Shown here piece after piece: positions 56,182 through 64,000 of a stretch of 64,000 bases of DNA. A program made the position numbers and the translations under genes. Origin of the DNA: Acetivibrio clariflavus DSM 19732 (GTDB taxonomy: Bacteria; Bacillota; Clostridia; Acetivibrionales; Acetivibrionaceae). Location: assembly GCF_000237085.1 (NCBI RefSeq), contig NC_016627.1:2418118-2482117 (forward strand), given 5' to 3'. The stretch's first letter is position 1, and the number at the start of each line of letters is the position of its first letter. Below the pieces are notes generated by a model, which saw only the letters and a program-made list of their open reading frames with translations, had not been told where the DNA came from and did no database searches.

Positions 56182-56796
56182 TTAACACTTTGTACATATA
56201 TTTCTGTAACAACAGTCAGTACACTTGCTTTTTTCTTTTGCAGCTTGCGGATAATACCCTTCCAAAACTCTGCGATATTCATCCAGGTATTCCAAAACTC
56301 TATCTTTATCCTCTTTCGTTATTTCAATCTCAACCAACCGGTTTCCCTCTCTGCAGTAAACCAAATAGCCTTTGTTAACCGGTTTGCCATACACTTCTTC
56401 AATCATCAACGCATACAAAACCATTTGATTTTTATAGGTTTTAAAAAGCCTTTCCTCGTACTTCGCATATTTATAATCCAAAGGAGCCATTGTCCCGTCT
56501 TCAAGCTCATGAATCTCATCTGCATTGCCTTTTATCCCGTACTTTTCGGAAACTAAATTGACACCAATCCTTTTACCGCAGGAACCAATCTTTTTACGAA
56601 GGTAATCTCTGTTCTCACTTTCTCTCTTCTCATGGAGCTGCCTGCCCATCATAACTTTAAAACGCTTTTCCTCATTTTGGCTTATTCCAAGGCATTTCAT
56701 ATAATATGCAAACCTTTTGCAATACAAGAATTCAATTATATCGGAAGGTGTTATATAATATTGATTCTCATTAAAAAAATTTTGAGATAATTTCAT
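56182..56796 (-). CDS. cas4: CRISPR-associated Cas4 exonuclease
   Basis: The 204-residue RecB-like nuclease helps trim and orient new spacers. It has an iron-sulfur Cys in EFLYCKRFAYY and three more in the C-terminal CTDCCYRNICTKC. Nuclease residues lie in GIKGNADEIH, PLDYKYAKYE (D and K motif) and the QMVLYALMIEE motif. The start at 56796 with AGGAG upstream overlaps the end of cas2. It is the last gene of cas1-cas2-cas4. Confidence 0.93.
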   Translation of the reverse strand: MKLSQNFFNENQYYITPSDIIEFLYCKRFAYYMKCLGISQNEEKRFKVMMGRQLHEKRESENRDYLRKKIGSCGKRIGVNLVSEKYGIKGNADEIHELEDGTMAPLDYKYAKYEERLFKTYKNQMVLYALMIEEVYGKPVNKGYLVYCREGNRLVEIEITKEDKDRVLEYLDEYRRVLEGYYPQAAKEKSKCTDCCYRNICTKC

Positions 56797-57061
56797 CAGT
56801 AACCAGCTCCTTGTCAAAGGCCTGCCCCAATAAACCAGCCTTGTTCAACTCAGCTTTGCTCATCGGAAATACATATACCGAATCCTTATCTTTATCAATG
56901 ATGCTATCGAGTTCCAACTTCAACTCATCAAATTTATTGTCCTCCAAATCTCCTAAAAATACGCTCTTTTGGACGCGATAAAGCCCGACATTTTTGCATT
57001 TTCTAATTATACTATTCCTTGTTTTGGTTGAAGCAATGTCATATATAACCCATGTCAGCAC
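56771..57061 (-). CDS. cas2: CRISPR-associated Cas2
   Basis: The 96-residue ferredoxin-like fold protein bridges two Cas1 dimers in the spacer integrase. The catalytic-position Asp is in VIYDIAS (Asp8), and VQKSVFLGDL and DSVYVFPM are family strands. It has a GTG start with AAGGAGGAG, overlapping cas1 by 7 bp. Confidence 0.95.
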   Translation of the reverse strand: MLTWVIYDIASTKTRNSIIRKCKNVGLYRVQKSVFLGDLEDNKFDELKLELDSIIDKDKDSVYVFPMSKAELNKAGLLGQAFDKELVTDEIISKFF

Positions 57062-58050
57062 TTTATCTCCTCCTTCAGAATCCTGTTAGCTATCTGATGG
57101 CAATCATATTGAATTATGTTTGCAAACTCGATACATCTTCCCCGGTAATTCATTTTAACTTCCAACTCTTTGTTATACTCGCCTATTAACAATTTCTTTC
57201 CTTCTTTATTGAGATAATATCCCTCTTCAACCCTGTCAAAGAATTCATCTTCCACTTTTTTGGTACTAAACAGTCGGAATACAATCTCATCCATATATCC
57301 CCTATACATCTCAACAAGATCAAAAACCAATGCCTTTTTGTTGTAATTATCAGTATGCATTATACCTATATAGGGGTCTAAGCCTGCTATAATGCATGCT
57401 TTTTCCACACTGGAATACAAAATACCATAGGAATAATTCAACATACAATTGAATGGATCTAAGGCAGGATTTCGGCTTCTCTTCTCAAAATAATATTTTT
57501 CCGGTATAAGTTTTCCGAGTGTTTCAAAATATACTCTACCGGCAGTTCCCTCATATCCGAGAATCAATCCTCTGACGTTTTCCACTGTTTCATTTGAAGG
57601 GATCGCTTGTATATTTTCCTTTTGCTTCTGAATCTTTTCCAAAGCATCTTTTATTATTTTACGACGTTCTTCATCACGACGGTTTGCTGCCAATTTATTA
57701 AGCAATTTTATCTGGTTATCCATTTTTTCAACCAGCCATTCTTTTATAAGTAACAACCCAAACGGACTATCCTGAAGAAATAACTGTTTTCTCCTTATGG
57801 TACTTATACTTCCAAGTTTTGAATGCCATACCCTTCCCATCGGTTGACCGGTACTTTTCAGGAATATTATATCTATGTTATTCTCCAGGGCCAGTTCAAT
57901 TGCATCAGTGGTCATAGCAGCATGAGTTGTAATCATAATCTGATCCACTTTTGCAGCAGCGATTTCTTTCTTCTCATTATTGTCCTGGATTTGAAAGCAC
58001 TCTCCCCGCCTGCAAAGATAAAGGCCCGGTGTGTTAAGCACCAGCTTCAT
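57055..58050 (-). CDS. cas1: CRISPR-associated Cas1 integrase
   Basis: The 331-residue metal-dependent integrase inserts spacers. Metal ligands are the Glu in GYEGTAGRVYFETLG (~170-184) and the His and Asp in IMHTDNYNKKALVFDLVEMYR (~229-248). GGAGGTG lies before the ATG. It is adjacent to the trailer (oldest) end of the CRISPR array, 83 bp away. Confidence 0.95.
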   Translation of the reverse strand: MKLVLNTPGLYLCRRGECFQIQDNNEKKEIAAAKVDQIMITTHAAMTTDAIELALENNIDIIFLKSTGQPMGRVWHSKLGSISTIRRKQLFLQDSPFGLLLIKEWLVEKMDNQIKLLNKLAANRRDEERRKIIKDALEKIQKQKENIQAIPSNETVENVRGLILGYEGTAGRVYFETLGKLIPEKYYFEKRSRNPALDPFNCMLNYSYGILYSSVEKACIIAGLDPYIGIMHTDNYNKKALVFDLVEMYRGYMDEIVFRLFSTKKVEDEFFDRVEEGYYLNKEGKKLLIGEYNKELEVKMNYRGRCIEFANIIQYDCHQIANRILKEEIKC

Positions 58051-58133
58051 TTTACACCTCCAAAAGCATTTTTTGATTTCGGAATCTGTTTGATGTATCG
58101 TCTACATCACTAATAGTTAATGGTATATGGACA

Positions 58134-60528
58134 GTTTTTAACCTTATTTTTATGGAACATCTACTTCAACTGGAATTGGATTCTTGAAGAAGGTCTTGAA
58201 GATTTCGTTTCAATCCTTATTTTTATAGAACATCTACTTCAACTGGGAGTATACCCCAGAAAAAACTTATGAAATAACAGAGTTTCAATCCTTATTTTTA
58301 TGGAACATCTACTTCAACTTTGGAGGGGACAATATGACGCGATACGAGAAAAGGGGTTTCAATCCTTATTTTTATGGAACATCTACTTCAACTAGCTGAT
58401 TACAGTAGCTGGTTTGAGTCTTATTTATAGTTTCAATCCTTATTTTTATGGAACATCTACTTCAACTAGAGAATCTAGGTGTGGAGACCGCCAATAAGCT
58501 GTGTTTCAATCCTTATTTTTATGGAACATCTACTTCAACCCCTGTGCCTGACCACGCAACCACCTCCAAACTTTAGTTTCAATCCTTATTTTTATGGAAC
58601 ATCTACTTCAACAAGGTCTTCCTTTGTCGGTAAAATTATCACTGTATGCAAGGTTTCAATCCTTATTTTTATGGAACATCTACTTCAACCATATTAGTGG
58701 AGGCATTGAAGAGCCTTGAAATTGAGGTTTCAATCCTTATTTTTATGGAACATCTACTTCAACCAATTTATACCGAAAGTGAACGAAAAACAGCATTGTA
58801 AGTTTCAATCCTTATTTTTATGGAACATCTACTTCAACTAATTATATTTTCACGTATATAGGTATATCTGTTCTGTTTCAATCCTTATTTTTATGGAACA
58901 TCTACTTCAACCATGTTGATTTGAGATACACTTATGTAATCCTTTGGGTTTCAATCCTTATTTTTATGGAACATCTACTTCAACTAGATTCTCCCCGAAA
59001 AATTAAGTGTTGGGATAATGGTTTCAATCCTTATTTTTATGGAACATCTACTTCAACTCATCATCGAGTTGCGCAAAAATCTTGATGAGTTGTGTTTCAA
59101 TCCTTATTTTTATGGAACATCTACTTCAACTAATATTTACAGTTAATCATCTACACTCACCGCCTTGTTTCAATCCTTATTTTTATGGAACATCTACTTC
59201 AACTATCGCCAGCCACCTCAAACCGAAAGTTGTCAACTTCCGGTTTCAATCCTTATTTTTATGGAACATCTACTTCAACACCACATACGATCAATTTTAT
59301 CTTGCCCTATAATAGTTTCAATCCTTATTTTTATGGAACATCTACTTCAACCAATTGCGGAAGGTTTAGCGGCTTTATGGCAAGAAGGTTTCAATCCTTA
59401 TTTTTATGGAACATCTACTTCAACATTTACTATTTGCGAAAGATTTATTTCATTTTCTCGTTTCAATCCTTATTTTTATGGAACATCTACTTCAACACTG
59501 TGAACTCCACGAAATCACTCAAGAAGAGTTTTGTTTCAATCCTTATTTTTATGGAACATCTACTTCAACGGGGCTTTGGAACTACAGGAACAAATGTCGA
59601 CGACTGTTTCAATCCTTATTTTTATGGAACATCTACTTCAACTACCTAACGAATTCCCTAAGAATCCACGTTTGTTTAGTTTCAATCCTTATTTTTATGG
59701 AACATCTACTTCAACCTGCAATTCTCTTAATTTATCTCGGATATCCATCAATGCGTTTCAATCCTTATTTTTATGGAACATCTACTTCAACCTAGGATGC
59801 CCTCCTAGTTCTAGGCTCTGTCGTATAGCATGTTTCAATCCTTATTTTTATGGAACATCTACTTCAACGAAGAAGAACAAAGAAAACTTTGGGAAGATAG
59901 CAAGTTTCAATCCTTATTTTTATGGAACATCTACTTCAACTGATGATGGAGTCTATCTGAAAATATTTGTTCAGGAGTTTCAATCCTTATTTTTATGGAA
60001 CATCTACTTCAACACCTCTTTTGGCGGATTCTTTATGTGATGCAAGATAGTTTCAATCCTTATTTTTATGGAACATCTACTTCAACTGAAATTGACAAAA
60101 AGCAAAAGCCAAACTGTCCAGGCGTTTCAATCCTTATTTTTATGGAACATCTACTTCAACCTGTAACATAGCAATTGCTGACGAAATTCATGCATTGTTT
60201 CAATCCTTATTTTTATGGAACATCTACTTCAACATATATACACCCCCTACAAGTAGCTTGGAGCAAACTGTTTCAATCCTTATTTTTATGGAACATCTAC
60301 TTCAACCTGTCTTTCCCTCCTGATACAGAAAAGTATATATTATGTTTCAATCCTTATTTTTATGGAACATCTACTTCAACCTATATTTATCTATAGCTAT
60401 ATGTCCTGAAGCTATGGAGTTTCAATCCTTATTTTTATGGAACATCTACTTCAACTGCAGCAACAGGCCTCAAATACTTTCAGTTATATCTGTTTCAATC
60501 CTTATTTTTATGGAACATCTACTTCAAC
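58134..60528 (-). CRISPR. CRISPR array: 33 repeats of 37 bp, 32 spacers, transcribed on the minus strand
   Basis: The repeat is 37 bp. On the minus strand it begins GTTGAAGTAGATGTTCC and ends AAGGATTGAAAC, giving the 8-nt ATTGAAAC crRNA handle typical of type I-B/III repeats, so transcription runs from 60528 to 58134. Spacers are ~34-39 bp and all appear different by eye. The repeat nearest cas1 (58134-58170) has four changes and the next (58207-58243) one; degeneration at that end marks it as the trailer. All other copies look identical. The many small plus-strand frames across the array are artefacts of the repeat. Confidence 0.98.
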
Positions 60529-60808
60529 AGCCCGTAAAGCTGTATCGCTTAAAAATTAACGCTTACAAGATTTTTTTGACGGAACTTTTTTGAGCTTCTC
60601 CTATTATAAATCGGCAAATTCTTACATATTTTTATACATTTTTGAGTTATCAACACAAGCTTACACCTCAGTAATTTCAATACCTACAACCATATTAATA
60701 AAAATTTTTCAATAATTTTTCAGCCACAATTTTCCATAATATTTTATCTCCTATTCCAACATATCATAATAAATATATAGATTCAATACTTTTGTATTTC
60801 AAATTTTT
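60529..60808 (-). promoter_or_regulatory. CRISPR leader region
   Basis: This is a 280-bp, very AT-rich stretch between the first (leader-side) repeat and the TIGR02710-like gene. Its position upstream of the perfect-repeat end fits a leader with promoter and integration signals. I see no distinct motif, and no terminator separates the effector gene from the array, so read-through from that gene may also feed the array. Confidence 0.6.
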
Positions 60809-62284
60809 CTAGAGATTGATAAACTTACAAATTGAGAATATTTCCTCCTTATTTATACAATCAATAGAACATAGTAAATCTATGTAATCTTCAACCACTT
60901 TTTTAAACTCCATATACTTTTCTTTACTTATAAACTCGTAACCATGAGCAAAAATACTATTATTTCTTACATCAACCTTACTTCTTAATCTATTTATACT
61001 ATCAGTTTCTTTTCCCGGCTTTTTTGTTTTCATTATCTCATCCCCAACTGCCGCAAGTATTATATATCCTGCCAAAAGACTTATTTTTCTATCCAATTGT
61101 TTCCACTCATTTAACCCTTTTATCTTTCTTATGATTTTATTGGCATTTTCAAGTAGAATACTTTCATCTTCACATAATTTAGTAAAATCAGCATTCGATG
61201 TATCAATACCATAATTCCACAATCTTTTCTGTTCTACAATTTCAAGAATGCGGTATAAAAGCAGAGAGGCCATCTCATATTTTTCCTGTTTTTCTCTTCT
61301 CATTGCGTTTTGATACAAATTTGCAATCAAATAACCTATATTGTTAAATATTATACTTTTATCCTTAGTTGCTTCTTCACTACAATGAATTTTTTCCAAT
61401 ACTTTGATGACTTCTAACTGTTTTTTTAACTTTTCAATATGTGAACTTAGAGTAAAACCCTTCTCCAATTTTCCTTCTGTTTCAATTATTTCACAACACC
61501 TAGACAAATTTTCAGATGCTTTGCTTATATCAAGGCTGTCCCAAGCATTATAAGCTTTTGATATGTATTTTAATGCACTATATTCCTTTGCTTTTGTCCC
61601 TGGAACTCTCTGTTCAAGTTCTTTAAATATTCTATATGCTGAGACATAATCCATATTGTTAAATAGCGATATAGCCTGTTCTCCTTCTAAGTCCCCAAAA
61701 ACAGAATAAGGATCGTCAATATAACACAGTTTTTCACTTCCAGGTTCAGGTTTTCTGAGATCCGGAAGAAAATTTCCACCAACATAGATTAGTTTTGCGC
61801 CTATAGCAGAACCTGCCATTGCACATCCGGCAGCCATGGATTTTGTTCCACCAGTAAAATCAACATAAATATTCTTTGGCCTTCCCCATTTTTCATAAAT
61901 ATCTTTTATTTTTTGATATAACTGCAACGGATTTTCCGCATCCACATCAGTTGCTATATATTGACTTGGTTTTAACTTCGTAAATTCTATTACTTCATCC
62001 AGAAGATGATGAGACTTATCGGTATATAAAATCAGTACTTTTTCAGGTTTTAATACTGCAATGGATAATACCAACGGTTCATATGACGTCCCAAGGGTAA
62101 GCACCATTGCATCGCAATTTCCAGTAACCTTTTTAGCATTTTCCTGAATGAAATACTCAATAATAAGCGGCATTAATTCCTTTTTGTAATACTGTTCTGC
62201 AAGTATTCTTCGTTCATTGTTGCTTCTGTCCATTGCATACCACATATCTCTCTTTTCTTTCATTTTTATATAAATATCATTCAT
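60809..62284 (-). CDS. CARF-HEPN CRISPR ribonuclease, TIGR02710-like (Csm6/Csx1 class)
   Basis: The 491-residue protein has an N-terminal CARF-type domain: MVLTLGTSYEPLVLS (~60-74), and VDFTGGTKSMAAGCA (~141-155) as the oligoadenylate-binding motif. A long helical region follows, and then a C-terminal HEPN domain with R440-x6-H447 (RNNSIFAH). Family knowledge: such proteins are activated by cyclic oligoadenylate made by Cas10 and then cleave RNA. AAGGAAG precedes its ATG. It lies between the array leader and the TM1812-like gene and is transcribed with them. Confidence 0.85.
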   Translation of the reverse strand: MNDIYIKMKEKRDMWYAMDRSNNERRILAEQYYKKELMPLIIEYFIQENAKKVTGNCDAMVLTLGTSYEPLVLSIAVLKPEKVLILYTDKSHHLLDEVIEFTKLKPSQYIATDVDAENPLQLYQKIKDIYEKWGRPKNIYVDFTGGTKSMAAGCAMAGSAIGAKLIYVGGNFLPDLRKPEPGSEKLCYIDDPYSVFGDLEGEQAISLFNNMDYVSAYRIFKELEQRVPGTKAKEYSALKYISKAYNAWDSLDISKASENLSRCCEIIETEGKLEKGFTLSSHIEKLKKQLEVIKVLEKIHCSEEATKDKSIIFNNIGYLIANLYQNAMRREKQEKYEMASLLLYRILEIVEQKRLWNYGIDTSNADFTKLCEDESILLENANKIIRKIKGLNEWKQLDRKISLLAGYIILAAVGDEIMKTKKPGKETDSINRLRSKVDVRNNSIFAHGYEFISKEKYMEFKKVVEDYIDLLCSIDCINKEEIFSICKFINL

Positions 62285-62335
62285 AAAATCTTCCTTTCCA
62301 TATTATATAAACAAATAAGAACTCAACTCAAATTA

Positions 62336-63583
62336 TTAAGATATGTAATATTTTTCAAATCTCTCAATAAACGAATCAAGTTTGCATGCAAATTTATCTT
62401 TAGAAGGGTTAACCATTCTAAATTGCGCATGATCAAGATCATTTCTAAATTCAATTAACTCTCCAAACAACTCAATTGTATCATCAGAAATGAAATTTCC
62501 CCTGTTTTCCAGTATAGTTTTTATATCTCCAACGATCTCAATTTGAAGTTTCTTTATGTTTTTAGCGTATAATTTACCAATTAATTCTTCTGCAATTAAT
62601 CTATCGGGATCTTCCTTTTCCCAATCAAGACCTGTATTTATACAAACATAATTGATTATATTTTCTCTTAAAAATGTATAGGCTTGTTGATATTGACCAA
62701 ATTTTTTACATAGTTTAACACATTCTAATATATTTTCTATCAGATTTTCATTTTGAAAGAAAGCTACCTGATTCTCAACTTGTTCCAGTATATGAAAAAA
62801 CGGTTGTATAGTAATATGCTTTTCTGTATTTAACGCTTTAATTTCACACAAAACTTGATACAACTTTCTACCGTCTTCTAAAACTGATTTTCCTCTCACA
62901 AGTTTCAAATCTGTATAAAATTCTTTTATAAGTTTTGAACATTTTTTTACAAGTTTAATTAACTCATCTGTTCCTTTTGCTTCCCTTAATAAAGGACCTA
63001 AAGTTTTTTCAACAGTGGAACAGAACATCTCACATTCACCCGTCATAAGCAATTGTTCAACTCCCGAACTCCATTCTCCAATCTGATCAAACAATGTCAA
63101 ATCATATATATGTGCTCTATCATTTTCTTTAGCTTCATACGCGCCATAAAATATTCCTTTAATAATACAGTTTTTTGCAACCTTTGCATAATTTAAAACA
63201 GACATAAATATTATTGGTATATTTCTAAGAGAGTGCGTCACATCAACATATATTTCATCATTTATATCAATCTCGTTATATACATTTAAAAAAATTTTCC
63301 ACACATCATTATTTGCTTTCCCATCAGGTATATCAACTGCTTTGCAATTAATGTTTAATTTTTCCAATTTACTTTTAAGGCCAATATTACTTTCAGGTTC
63401 CCAATGCTTCTTTCGTGCTTCTTCTGTCACAAATACTGTAACATTTAAATCTTGTTCATCCAATAATTTAGTAATAGCTTCTTGTATATACTCTGTTTTA
63501 TATCCTTCGTTTTTATTTTGAAAATAATACTCTACACTTTTATAATCTCCAATTCCCAAAAACGCAAAAAGTTTTTTAGCCAT
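62336..63583 (-). CDS. CARF-HEPN CRISPR-associated protein, TM1812 family (Csx2-like)
   Basis: The 415-residue protein begins MAKKLFAFLGIGDYKSVEYY and has the TM1812-family CARF motif IYVDVTHSLRNIP (~122-134 from this start). The C-terminal HEPN active site is RNDLDH (R380-x4-H385), intact. It is expected to be a cyclic-oligoadenylate-activated RNase of a type III system. The start at 63583 has AAGGGGGAT upstream; the frame extends to 63649 without a site. It sits 50 bp upstream of the TIGR02710-like gene, so two distinct HEPN effectors are co-expressed. Confidence 0.87.
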   Translation of the reverse strand: MAKKLFAFLGIGDYKSVEYYFQNKNEGYKTEYIQEAITKLLDEQDLNVTVFVTEEARKKHWEPESNIGLKSKLEKLNINCKAVDIPDGKANNDVWKIFLNVYNEIDINDEIYVDVTHSLRNIPIIFMSVLNYAKVAKNCIIKGIFYGAYEAKENDRAHIYDLTLFDQIGEWSSGVEQLLMTGECEMFCSTVEKTLGPLLREAKGTDELIKLVKKCSKLIKEFYTDLKLVRGKSVLEDGRKLYQVLCEIKALNTEKHITIQPFFHILEQVENQVAFFQNENLIENILECVKLCKKFGQYQQAYTFLRENIINYVCINTGLDWEKEDPDRLIAEELIGKLYAKNIKKLQIEIVGDIKTILENRGNFISDDTIELFGELIEFRNDLDHAQFRMVNPSKDKFACKLDSFIERFEKYYIS

Positions 63584-63632
63584 TATTCTATCCCCCTTGA
63601 CCTCTAAACTTTTTCCTCTTTCCAAAATTGAC

Positions 63633-64000
63633 TTATTCATCATTTTCAAATTTATAATTTTTAAGTATATTAAAAGCTTCAGTATTTAGATTTAATGATT
63701 TTGTATTATTGTAATAACCTTTTTTATTATGCTGTTTATTTGATTCATTATGGTTCTTCCGCTTGTCACGTTTTACCTCATGATTACCATTTTTCTGCGT
63801 TATTCCTTTCATTTTTGTAGATATTACATTTCCCGTTTCACGGACAGCATCTTCCAATGTAGGCAACTCAGCCCTCTTTGCGAACTCTCCTACCTTCATA
63901 TATCTAGTCTCTGAATTTTTCAAAACCTTTTTACTAAGTTCAAACTCCCTGTAACTTATAATTTCTTTTACATTGCTCACCTTTATTCTGTAATGTTCGA
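63633..64000 (-). CDS. 3' part of an unidentified gene of the CRISPR effector operon
   Basis: The frame is open to the window edge. Inside the window a GTG (63980) with overlapping AAAGGTGA could be a start for 115 residues, or the gene continues beyond. The visible protein has SYREFELSKKVLKNSETRYM and ERA-like helical text, then a very Lys/Asn/His-rich low-complexity tail (~65-100) ending KFENDE. I recognise no family; by position it may be a RAMP or accessory subunit of the type III complex. Confidence 0.55.
   Translation of the reverse strand, partial: EHYRIKVSNVKEIISYREFELSKKVLKNSETRYMKVGEFAKRAELPTLEDAVRETGNVISTKMKGITQKNGNHEVKRDKRKNHNESNKQHNKKGYYNNTKSLNLNTEAFNILKNYKFENDE

Noticed and set aside
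58479-60593. Several plus-strand open frames of 70-170 codons with a repeated FNPYFYGTSTST or ILIFMEHLLQ text
   Set aside because: They are the CRISPR repeat read in different frames, not genes.

Overview
The window is AT-rich, low-GC Gram-positive DNA from an anaerobic clostridium. The best guess is the Acetivibrio / Hungateiclostridium (Clostridium thermocellum-like, cluster III) lineage. Pointers are: the dgt-dnaG-rpoD block, a SCIFF peptide with its radical-SAM maturase, an S-layer (SLH) surface protein, a DUF6514-type protein, strong AGGAGG ribosome sites with many GTG/TTG starts, and CRISPR repeats ending in ATTGAAAC. This assignment is inference from gene content; no 16S rRNA is present.

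Layout. 1-7.2 kb: a giant SLH-anchored vWA protein, RNase P RNA, a NIF3-like protein and TrmK. 7.3-9.5 kb: a ferredoxin-type protein divergent from a Crp/Fnr regulator, then two tRNAs. 9.8-14.9 kb: a ferritin-like mini-protein and the macromolecular-synthesis block rpoD, dnaG and a dGTPase-like HD protein. 15-19.5 kb: DUF6514, an HD-GYP phosphodiesterase, a small membrane protein and panB-panC-panD. 19.9-26.4 kb: secD-secF, an HD hydrolase, the SCIFF ribosomal-peptide pair, a pseudouridine synthase and lspA. 26.8-28.1 kb: a second dGTPase-like protein.

28.3-39.5 kb is the most unusual part. It encodes a nitrogenase-like H-D-K enzyme, a YezD (DUF2292) mini-protein, four sulfonate/nitrate/taurine-type ABC permeases, two substrate-binding proteins and an FMN-binding (PPOX-fold) protein. 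No ATPase and no nifB/E/N/V genes are present. The genes form five transcription units on the minus strand. Each unit is preceded by a leader in which a 3-4 bp mini-hairpin (ACYAG...CURGAGRC) abuts an intrinsic terminator, so the whole locus looks like one RNA-attenuated regulon. The most economical reading is a sulfur-scavenging reductase of the methylthio-alkane-reductase type, or an undescribed relative, with its uptake system.

39.6-56 kb returns to housekeeping and accessory genes: a split small exported ORF, a peptide-binding lipoprotein, PgeF, a PII-like protein coupled to a CPA2 antiporter, PilZ, GlnRS, GtrA, IMP dehydrogenase with an attenuated leader, an SDR, a HAD hydrolase, an FAD-Rieske oxidoreductase, an HDIG protein, CheX, and a bacteriohemerythrin interrupted by an in-frame TGA. 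56.2-64 kb is a CRISPR locus: cas1-cas2-cas4, a 33-repeat array read on the minus strand, and two different CARF-HEPN ribonuclease-type effectors (TIGR02710-like and TM1812-like) that imply a type III system continuing beyond the window. Nearly all genes are on the minus strand.
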